Of a stretch of DNA of 6,105 bases, positions 1 through 5,690 are shown one piece after another; within the stretch, counting starts at the first letter, position 1, and every line of letters starts with the position of its first letter. The notes beneath the pieces were generated by a model that saw only the letters and a list, made by a program, of their open reading frames with translations, ran no database searches and had not been told where the DNA came from. Position numbers and translations under genes: made by a program. Source of the stretch: an uncultured Neisseriaceae bacterium (GTDB lineage: Bacteria > Pseudomonadota > Gammaproteobacteria > Burkholderiales > UBA11063); assembly GCA_937952895.1 (NCBI GenBank), contig CALFYC010000202.1, forward strand, positions 1-6,105. Reading direction: 5' to 3'.

Positions 1-1851
1 TGTTTCAACTTCAACTGACATCATAGGTTCTAAGAGAACTGGATTTGCTTTACGCATTCCATCTTTAAAGCCCATTGAACCAGCTAACTCGAATGCTAAT
101 TGTGATGAGTCAACATCATGATATGAGCCATCAAATAAAGTAACTTTTACATCAACTACAGGATATCCAGCAATTACACCAGATTTCATAGCACCTTGAA
201 TACCATAATCAACTGATGGAATAAATTCGCGTGGAACTGCGCCACCTTTAATTGCATCAGCAAAGGCATATCCACCACCTTCGCCTTGAGGCTCAATTCT
301 TAACCAAACATGGGCGTATTGACCTTTACCACCTGATTGTTTTACATATTTATTTTCTACTTCAACTGTATTACGGATTGTTTCACGGTATGCAACTTGA
401 GGTGCTCCAACGTTTGCTTCTACGCTAAATTCACGCTTCATACGATCAACAATAATTTCTAGATGCAATTCACCCATTCCAGAAATAATTGTTTGGCCCG
501 TTTCTTCGTCTGTTTTAACTCTAAATGAAGGATCTTCTTTAGCTAAACGATTTAATGCCATACCCATTTTTTCCTGGTCAGCTTTAGTTTTTGGTTCAAT
601 TGCAATGTGAATTACCGGTTCTGGAAATATCATACGTTCTAAAGTGATTTCTTTACCAATTTCGCACAATGTATCACCAGTGGTAACTTCTTTTAAACCA
701 ACTGCAGCTGCAATATCTCCAGCGCAAACTTCTTCAATTTCTTCACGTTGGTTAGCATGCATTTGTACTAAACGACCAATACGCTCTTTCTTGCCTTTAA
801 TTGGATTATATACCGTATCACCAGATTTAACAACTCCAGAATAAACTCTAAAGAAAGTTAATTGGCCAACATACGGGTCATTCATTAATTTAAATGCTAA
901 ACCTGAGAAGGCTTCTTTATCATCAGCTTTACGTTCACCTGTTGAACCATCTTCAAGTTCACCCTTTACCGCATCAATATCAACTGGAGAAGGTAAATAT
1001 TCTACAACAGCATCAAGCATTGCCTGAACACCTTTATTTTTAAATGCAGAACCACAGAACATTGGAATAATTTCGCATGCAATTGTTCTTTGACGAATTG
1101 CTGCTTTAATTTCTTCTTCGGTTAATTCATTACCATTTAAATATTTATCCATCAGTTCTTCTGAAGCTTCAGCAGCAGCTTCAACTAAGTTGCTGCGCCA
1201 TTTTTCACATACTTCTACTAAATCAGCAGGAATATCAACATATTGGAACTTCATACCTTGAGATGCATCATCCCATGCAATTGCTTTCATTTTTACTAAA
1301 TCAATTACACCTTGAAAATTTTCTTCAGCACCAATAGGAACTTGCATAGGAACTGGATTGCCTTTTAAGCGAGCTTTAATTTGATCAACTACTTTGAAAA
1401 AGTTGGCTCCTTGGCGGTCCATCTTATTAACAAAAGCAATTCTTGGAACTTTGTATTTGTTTGCTTGGCGCCAAACTGTTTCAGATTGTGGTTGAACTCC
1501 TCCAACAGCACAATATACCATGCAAGCACCATCAAGAACACGCATAGAGCGTTCAACTTCAATAGTGAAGTCTACGTGACCTGGAGTATCAATGATATTA
1601 ATTCTATGTGCTGGAAATTGTTGATCCATACCTTTCCAGAATGTTGTTGTTGCAGCTGAGGTGATTGTAATGCCACGCTCTTGCTCTTGCTCCATCCAAT
1701 CCATGGTAGCTGCACCATCATGAACTTCACCAATTTTATGGTTAATACCAGTATAAAATAAAATACGTTCAGTTGTTGTGGTTTTTCCTGCATCAATATG
1801 TGCAGAAATACCTATATTACGATATTTGTCAATGGGGGTTTTTCTTGCCAT
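1..1851 (-). CDS. fusA: Elongation factor G, 3' end beyond window
   Basis: This is the ribosomal translocase, a GTPase that moves tRNA and mRNA through the ribosome after peptide-bond formation. It acts in the cytosol. The frame is open for 617 codons from the ATG at 1851-1849 to the window edge, so roughly the last 80 residues of a usual ~700-residue EF-G are outside. Visible GTPase motifs are the P-loop AHIDAGKT (residues 17-24), the switch I region RGITITSAAT (59-68), DTPGH (88-92), NKMD (142-145) and the GSA of CGSAFKNKG. Domains II, III and IV follow, including GMGELHLEI and FDGSYHDVDSS. The start is supported by a Shine-Dalgarno AAGGA about 10 nt upstream and by the conserved N-terminus MARKTPIDKYRNIGISAHID. 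Only 18 nt separate it from the rpsG stop, so the two are surely co-transcribed. The sequence is most like betaproteobacterial EF-G. No frameshift or lost motif was seen. Confidence 0.98.
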   Translation of the reverse strand, partial: MARKTPIDKYRNIGISAHIDAGKTTTTERILFYTGINHKIGEVHDGAATMDWMEQEQERGITITSAATTTFWKGMDQQFPAHRINIIDTPGHVDFTIEVERSMRVLDGACMVYCAVGGVQPQSETVWRQANKYKVPRIAFVNKMDRQGANFFKVVDQIKARLKGNPVPMQVPIGAEENFQGVIDLVKMKAIAWDDASQGMKFQYVDIPADLVEVCEKWRSNLVEAAAEASEELMDKYLNGNELTEEEIKAAIRQRTIACEIIPMFCGSAFKNKGVQAMLDAVVEYLPSPVDIDAVKGELEDGSTGERKADDKEAFSGLAFKLMNDPYVGQLTFFRVYSGVVKSGDTVYNPIKGKKERIGRLVQMHANQREEIEEVCAGDIAAAVGLKEVTTGDTLCEIGKEITLERMIFPEPVIHIAIEPKTKADQEKMGMALNRLAKEDPSFRVKTDEETGQTIISGMGELHLEIIVDRMKREFSVEANVGAPQVAYRETIRNTVEVENKYVKQSGGKGQYAHVWLRIEPQGEGGGYAFADAIKGGAVPREFIPSVDYGIQGAMKSGVIAGYPVVDVKVTLFDGSYHDVDSSQLAFELAGSMGFKDGMRKANPVLLEPMMSVEVET

Positions 1852-1869
1852 TTTAAATTATTCCTTAAA

Positions 1870-2340
1870 TTAATAACGGAAATGAGCAAATGCTTTATTT
1901 GCTTCTGCCATTTTGTGTGTTTCATCACGACGTTTCATCGCAGCGCCACGTCCTTCGATTGCTTCCATCATTTCATTAGCAAGTCTTATATCCATGGATT
2001 TTTCTCCACGTTTTCTAGCTGCATCACGAAGCCAGCGCATGGCTAAGGCTACTTGACGATTTGGAGCAACTTCAACTGGAATTTGGTAGTTAGCTCCACC
2101 TACACGGCGTGACTTTAATTCAACTACAGGTTTAACTGCGTCAAGGGCAAGGTTGAATGTTTCAAGACCTTCTTTTTTGGTTTTGTTTTTTACGATATCT
2201 AAAGCGTTGTATACAATTTTTTCTGCAACGGCTTTTTTTCCACATTCCATAATTACATTAATAAATTTTGACAATGCAGTACTGTTAAATTTCGGATCTG
2301 GAAGAATCTCTCTCTTCTCAACTTCTCTACGTCTAGGCAT
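1870..2340 (-). CDS. rpsG: 30S ribosomal protein S7
   Basis: S7 is a primary assembly protein of the 30S head. It binds the 3' major domain of 16S rRNA and lines the exit-site region. The product is 156 residues, the normal bacterial length, starting MPRRREVEKREILPDPKF. It carries the diagnostic block KSRRVGGANYQIPVEV (about residues 76-91), then ALAMRWLRDAARKRGEKSM, and ends with HKMAEANKAFAHFRY. The ATG at 2340-2338 has an AAAGGA ribosome-binding site about 7 nt upstream. It is the middle gene of rpsL-rpsG-fusA, 60 nt after rpsL and 18 nt before fusA. In E. coli S7 represses translation of this operon by binding the rpsL-rpsG spacer. Whether that holds here is unknown, since the spacer is shorter and AT-rich. 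The residue pattern is divergent from common betaproteobacterial S7 in the first third (NSTALSKFINVIMECGKKAV), but nothing functional looks lost. Confidence 0.98.
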   Translation of the reverse strand: MPRRREVEKREILPDPKFNSTALSKFINVIMECGKKAVAEKIVYNALDIVKNKTKKEGLETFNLALDAVKPVVELKSRRVGGANYQIPVEVAPNRQVALAMRWLRDAARKRGEKSMDIRLANEMMEAIEGRGAAMKRRDETHKMAEANKAFAHFRY

Positions 2341-2400
2341 AATACTATCCTTTAAGTTATATTCTATTAAGTTTTAAGTTTTATAATATGTTTATTTATA
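2341..2400 (-). promoter_or_regulatory. rpsL-rpsG intercistronic spacer
   Basis: This 60-nt spacer contains the rpsG Shine-Dalgarno and three copies of the heptamer AACTTAA on the minus strand (plus-strand TTAAGTT at 2352-2358, 2367-2373 and 2374-2380). In E. coli the equivalent spacer is the S7 translational repressor site. Here I see no GC-rich stem that resembles it, so S7 autoregulation at this place is only a possibility by analogy. Confidence 0.35.
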
Positions 2401-2772
2401 TTATTTAGGGCGTTTTGCACCATATTTGGAGCGTGATTGTTTACGATCTTTAACTCCAGCTAAGTCTAATGAACCACGTACACAGTGATAACGTACACCA
2501 GGTAAATCTTTAACACGACCACCACGGATTAATACTACCGAGTGTTCCTGAAGATTATGACCTTCACCACCAATATAGCTTGTTACTTCAAAGCCATTAG
2601 TTAGGCGAACACGACATACTTTACGTAATGCAGAGTTTGGTTTTTTAGGTGTTGTTGTATAAACACGGGTACATACACCTCTACGTTGTGGGCAATTAGC
2701 TAGCGCAGGAGATTTACTCTTGTATCTAACGCTCACACGAGGTTTTCTTACTAGTTGATTAATTGTAGGCAT
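2401..2772 (-). CDS. rpsL: 30S ribosomal protein S12
   Basis: S12 sits at the decoding centre of the 30S subunit and helps control tRNA selection accuracy. The product is 123 residues, close to the usual 123-126. Diagnostic blocks are MPTINQLVRKPR at the start, CPQRRGVCTRVYTTTPKKPN (residues 27-46), SYIGGEGHNLQEHSVVLIRG, and RVKDLPGVRYH (86-96). Lys43, Lys88 and Pro91, the positions most often altered in streptomycin resistance, are all in the sensitive wild-type state (numbering with Met1). Asp89, the residue that is methylthiolated in E. coli, is present. The ATG at 2772-2770 has a strong AAGAAGGAA Shine-Dalgarno just upstream. It is the first gene of the str operon here. The nearest upstream sequence is a leader with no gene, so transcription probably starts between 2773 and 2950. 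Confidence 0.98.
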   Translation of the reverse strand: MPTINQLVRKPRVSVRYKSKSPALANCPQRRGVCTRVYTTTPKKPNSALRKVCRVRLTNGFEVTSYIGGEGHNLQEHSVVLIRGGRVKDLPGVRYHCVRGSLDLAGVKDRKQSRSKYGAKRPK

Positions 2773-2862
2773 TTCATTCCTTCTTTAATAATAAAAGCCT
2801 TTATTTATTCCTAAAATCATATTTTCGATTCTAGACCAGTTCCGAAGTAGTGTGAAACAATA

Positions 2863-2889
2863 TTCTACTAACTTAAAAAGTTATTAGAA
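2863..2889 (-). repeat. Hairpin in rpsL leader
   Basis: This is an inverted repeat with 12-nt arms (2863-2874 and 2878-2889) around a 3-nt AAA loop on the plus strand. Eleven of twelve pairs match, with one mismatch at 2868/2884. It would form in the untranslated leader of rpsL, about 90 nt before the start codon. It is AT-rich and is not followed by a clean U-run in the minus direction, so it does not look like a standard intrinsic terminator. It could be a leader stem that stabilises mRNA or affects elongation, or a chance structure in AT-rich DNA. Confidence 0.5.
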
Positions 2890-2948
2890 AGCCTGTTGTC
2901 ACAATGGATTAAAATGTATTGCGCACAAAACCTCGATTTTAAGTTAGA

Positions 2949-2978
2949 ATTTTACCATAAAGCAACTAGTTTAAGCAA
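2949..2978 (-). promoter_or_regulatory. Candidate str operon promoter (extended -10)
   Basis: Read on the minus strand, TTGCTT (2978-2973) is followed after 18 nt by TAAAAT (2954-2949). TGG immediately precedes the TAAAAT, giving an extended -10 of the TGnTAAAAT type. The -35 is weak (three of six consensus bases), but the extended -10 compensates. It would give a leader of about 170 nt before rpsL. The region 2773-3000 holds no gene on either strand that I can support, so this is the best visible promoter for the operon. The assignment is inferred from sequence only. Confidence 0.5.
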
Positions 2979-2996
2979 ACAAATTTATAATTTCTT

Positions 2997-3024
2997 GCCT
3001 ATGTTTATCTGAGTTCAAGTGCGA
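2997..3024 (+). repeat. Left inverted end of IS30 relic
   Basis: This arm pairs with 3494-3516 in inverted orientation. Its inner half contains AAGTGCGA, which matches the TCGCACTT of the right end exactly. It has a 5-nt insertion (GTTCA) relative to the right arm. Confidence 0.5.
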
Positions 3025-3068
3025 AATGCAAAATTGCTTAAGGCGAATTCAAACTTGAAATGCAAATT
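3014..3068 (+). repeat. Two imperfect direct repeats inside the IS30 left end
   Basis: Copies start at 3014 and 3048, 34 bp apart. Both begin TTCAA, and both contain the identical ten bases GAAATGCAAA (3023-3032 and 3057-3066), followed by further A/T matches. They lie between the left inverted arm and the transposase start. They may be subterminal transposase-binding repeats or the product of a small local duplication. Confidence 0.45.
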
Positions 3069-3114
3069 CCTATAAAATTCCTACTATTTATTTAATAGCA
3101 AAAGGAATTAATAA

Positions 3115-3489
3115 ATGGTTAAATGCTATAAACACTTACATTCTAGAGACAGAATTAAAATTTATGAATTATTATTTGAAGGAGTATCAATAGCTGATAT
3201 TGCTATATCATTTGGATTTCACAAATCTACTATATATTGAGAACTAAATCGAAATAAAAATCCAGATAATGGAGCATATAAATCTTGTGATAGAGGTTTA
3301 AGTGAATATAATAATGGATTGATTCGACGCTTTTTACCCCAAAAAACTGATTTTGCTCATATTAGTGATGATAAAATCACTAATATTCAGGATTTATTGA
3401 ATAATAGGTCAAGAAAATCTCTTGGTTATTTAAACCCTAATGAGGTTATGAACAAATATTTACATCGAATAGAGGCGAATAGGCACTAG
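3115..3489 (+). pseudogene. IS30-family transposase remnant, stop-interrupted and missing most of the DDE domain
   Basis: The remnant starts at ATG 3115 with an AAAAGGA ribosome-binding site. The first 41 codons (MVKCYKHLHSRDRIKIYELL onward) are the helix-turn-helix region of IS30-type transposases: KIYELLFEGVSIADIA, then HKSTIY. An in-frame TGA at 3238-3240 sits exactly where the family has arginine (STIS-R-ELKRN), so it is most simply a CGA-to-TGA change. The frame resumes as ELNRNKNPDNGAYKS and then jumps to the C-terminal part (SEYNNGLIRRFLP, LLNNRSRKSLGYLNPNEVM), ending at TAG 3487-3489. About 200 residues are missing between these parts, including both catalytic aspartates. The glutamate of the SEYNNGLIRR motif (codon 3304-3306) remains. 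The same reading frame on both sides of the deletion suggests it arose before or independently of the stop. It is not functional. Confidence 0.85.
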
Positions 3490-3493
3490 GCTG

Positions 3494-3516
3494 TCGCACT
3501 TCAGAGGAAAATGGGC
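3494..3516 (+). repeat. Right inverted end of IS30 relic
   Basis: TCGCACTT followed by CAGAGGAAAATGGGC is the inverted partner of 2997-3024. It begins only a few bases after the transposase stop codon, as expected for the 3' end of an IS30-family element. Confidence 0.5.
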
Positions 3517-3543
3517 GAATTAATATTTTTTTACATCATCGTA

Positions 3544-3555
3544 TTATGGTAAAAT
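3544..3555 (+). promoter_or_regulatory. Candidate extended -10 for the NRPS gene
   Basis: TTATGGTAAAAT is an extended -10 (TGG then TAAAAT at 3550-3555) located 57 nt before the NRPS start codon. The preceding -35 window is a T-run (3526-3532). A better -35 match, TTTACA at 3530-3535, is only 14 nt away, which is too close. It is therefore a plausible but weak promoter that would depend on the extended -10. It lies just outside the right end of the IS30 relic. The rest of 3517-3611 shows only the AAGGA ribosome-binding site at 3601-3605. Confidence 0.35.
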
Positions 3556-3611
3556 ATTAGTAGTAAATTGTTAAGTAAATTAACTAAAAATTCTTTTTTA
3601 AAGGAATTATT

Positions 3612-5690
3612 ATGTCACTTGTAAATATTAGACTACCAATATCAGAATATCAAAAACGCTTTTTTTTAGAGTGGGTTTTAGCTCCTGAAGAAAATACATA
3701 TAATGTGTCATTAGTTTATAAATTAAGTTCAAATTTAGATAGAGAGTCGCTAAAATGTGCGTGTGAAGCGTTTATAAAAAAATACAGAGTTATCCATTCT
3801 TGTTACTCAGAAAATGGGGATATATGTTATGATGGTAATTATAGTATTGATGATATTTATGCTGAAGTTATATTAGACCCATTAATTGATATAGAAAAAC
3901 AAATTAGATACTTTATTGGTAAACCTTTTAACTTGGTAAAAGGTAATTTATGGAAATTTTATTTATTTAAAGATCTTAATTATTCAAATGATTATTATTT
4001 TATCTTATCGGCTCATCACATAGTTGCAGATGGAACAATGGGCAAACTTTATACTATAGAAATTGCTAATTTTTATAATTTAGCTGTGGAAAATAAGTTG
4101 TCTGAATTTGATTTTAATGATTTAGCAAAATCTGAGCTAGATAAATTTAATAAAATTATAAATTTTGAACAAGCTTTTTTCACTAAAGAGTCCCTACAAA
4201 ACGCCAGAGATTTTTGGTTAAAATTTATCGCAGATATTCCGCTAAATGTTCAATTGCCCTACAAGATAAACAATATAATGAAGTTGGATAATAATAAGGA
4301 AAGTGGTTGTATTTATTTTGAATTAGATAAAAAACAAAGTTCATTATTAAACAGTTATGCAAGAAAAAACAATACCACTTTATTCTTATTACTAGCAACA
4401 ATTTATGGAGTAATAATTTCCAAATACAGTAATCAGAAGAAATTGATTATTAGTTATCCACTAAACATGAGACCTAAAGATTATGGGATGGTTGGGGGAT
4501 GTTTTGTAAATAATACATTAATGAAATTAGAGTTAGATTGTCACAACACACTAAAATCATTACTTAATGATATTTCTAATATGAGGAAAAATGTAAGAGA
4601 TCACCAATGGTATTTACTTACAAATATCATAAATGATCAAAGAAATATACAAAACCAAAATTTAGATAAATATTTTAATGTAGGGTTTGGTCAAACTGTA
4701 TTAGGGGGAATGCCATTAAATTTGAATGGGGTAGTTTCAGAATCTAAAATGCTGCAGTGGAGTCAAAATGCTATTTATGAGTTAGAGTTACTTTATGAAG
4801 AGATGGGTCCAGAACAAATTAAATTTAGATTTTCTTACCAAAAATCTTTATTTGATGAATCTTTGATCCATGATTTTATAAACTCATTTAAGAATTTAGT
4901 AAATAATTTAATCATTACCGATAATAATTCTACAGATTTTGATTTATCTAAATATTCTGTCCTTAATAAAATTCATTATAATAAGATTATAAAAGAATGG
5001 AATAATACAGATAAGGCTTATCCAACTAGCAAATTAGTTCAGGACTTATTTGAAGAGCAAGTTAAAAGAACTCCAGATAATATAGCTCTGGTATATGAAG
5101 ATACAAAAGTTACTTATAAAGAATTGAATGAAAGATCAAACCAATTAGCTCATTACTTAATGAAAGCTTATGATATAAGCGGTGATGATCTAATAGCTTT
5201 ATGTTTAGATCGAAGTGAACAGATGTTAATAGGAATTTTGGGAGTATTAAAATCAGGTGGAGCATATGTTCCGATGGATCCAAGTTATCCAGATGATAGA
5301 ATAAGTTATATATTAAATGATACAAGAGCCAAAGTACTACTAACAAATCAAATCTATACATCTAGAATAGATGGTATTATTAAAGATGGTAAATGTACAA
5401 CTAGAATGGAATTATTAGATGGTAATGAGTTTCTTTTAGAATTATCAAAGCATAAAAAAACAAACCCAAAATCAATAATAAAAAGTAATAATTTAGCCTA
5501 TGTAATTTATACTAGTGGAACAACAGGTAAACCCAAAGGTGTCATGATTGAACATAATAGTGTTATAAATCTGCTCTTGTCTTTAAATTCAGTATATGAT
5601 TTTACTTATGGAAACAAAGTAAGTTTTTTCACATCATATGTATTTGATGTATCAGTTTCTGAAATTTTTGTATTTTTCCAAAAATCATGA
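3612..5690 (+). CDS. Nonribosomal peptide synthetase fragment: condensation domain plus truncated adenylation domain
   Basis: NRPSs build peptides from carrier-bound amino acids in the cytosol. The start ATG follows AAGGA at 6-nt spacing. Residues ~5-445 form a condensation domain: a C1-like ISEYQKRFFLEW (10-21), the catalytic HHIVADG (135-141, second His 136), and C5-like GGCFVNN (295-301). The adenylation domain starts near 470 (LFEEQVKRTPDNIALVYEDT). It has A1 VTYKEL (500-505), A2 LKSGGAYVPMD (546-556), A3 YTSGTTGKPKG (633-643) and A4 FDVSVSEIF (678-686). It then ends after six unrelated residues at TGA. Motifs A5-A10, with the NxYGPTE block and catalytic lysine, are absent, as are carrier and release domains. 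A normal A domain has ~500 residues and this one has ~220. It cannot adenylate, but the C domain could fold. The gene is visibly more AT-rich than the str operon. Starting directly with a C domain suggests an initiating or in-trans-fed module. The peptide product cannot be inferred. Confidence 0.9.
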   Translation: MSLVNIRLPISEYQKRFFLEWVLAPEENTYNVSLVYKLSSNLDRESLKCACEAFIKKYRVIHSCYSENGDICYDGNYSIDDIYAEVILDPLIDIEKQIRYFIGKPFNLVKGNLWKFYLFKDLNYSNDYYFILSAHHIVADGTMGKLYTIEIANFYNLAVENKLSEFDFNDLAKSELDKFNKIINFEQAFFTKESLQNARDFWLKFIADIPLNVQLPYKINNIMKLDNNKESGCIYFELDKKQSSLLNSYARKNNTTLFLLLATIYGVIISKYSNQKKLIISYPLNMRPKDYGMVGGCFVNNTLMKLELDCHNTLKSLLNDISNMRKNVRDHQWYLLTNIINDQRNIQNQNLDKYFNVGFGQTVLGGMPLNLNGVVSESKMLQWSQNAIYELELLYEEMGPEQIKFRFSYQKSLFDESLIHDFINSFKNLVNNLIITDNNSTDFDLSKYSVLNKIHYNKIIKEWNNTDKAYPTSKLVQDLFEEQVKRTPDNIALVYEDTKVTYKELNERSNQLAHYLMKAYDISGDDLIALCLDRSEQMLIGILGVLKSGGAYVPMDPSYPDDRISYILNDTRAKVLLTNQIYTSRIDGIIKDGKCTTRMELLDGNEFLLELSKHKKTNPKSIIKSNNLAYVIYTSGTTGKPKGVMIEHNSVINLLLSLNSVYDFTYGNKVSFFTSYVFDVSVSEIFVFFQKS

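Larger units (their letters stand above)
2997..3516 (+). mobile_element. IS30-family insertion sequence relic, internally deleted
   Basis: The element is about 520 bp, roughly half the usual length of an IS30-family element. It holds a broken transposase frame (3115-3489) between degenerate inverted ends. The left arm at 2997-3024 and the right arm at 3494-3516 read toward each other: GCC(T/C)AT.TT..TCTGA is shared in 12 of 16 positions, then AGTGCGA is shared 7 of 7, with 5 extra bases in the left arm. Similarity may continue weakly outward to about 2985 and 3525. No target duplication could be identified. The element cannot move by itself, but its ends might still be used by an intact relative elsewhere in the genome. 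Exact ends are uncertain by 10-20 bp. Confidence 0.7.

Noticed and set aside
644..2377. Plus-strand and out-of-frame open stretches at 644-844, 1381-1659, 1572-1796 (minus strand, out of frame), 1798-2046 and 2153-2377
   Set aside because: They are shadows inside fusA and rpsG, which are unmistakable on the minus strand. None has protein-like composition or a ribosome-binding site.
2863..2889. Intrinsic terminator
   Set aside because: The stem is AT-rich, with no clean T-run after it in either direction, and it sits upstream of rpsL rather than after a gene.
2773..3114. A further small gene between rpsL and the transposase remnant
   Set aside because: No frame longer than a few tens of codons with a start and ribosome-binding site was seen apart from the IS30 start. 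The stretch is accounted for by leader, promoter and IS end.
3238..3240. TGA read as tryptophan (alternative genetic code) in the transposase frame
   Set aside because: The family has arginine at this place, so a point change explains it. The other genes use standard codes, and reading through the NRPS TGA at 5688 gives no NRPS-like sequence and soon meets more stops.
5110..5361. Minus-strand open frame of 83 codons inside the adenylation domain
   Set aside because: It lies antisense to conserved NRPS motifs A1-A2, and its Leu/His/Tyr-rich composition is that of a reverse shadow.
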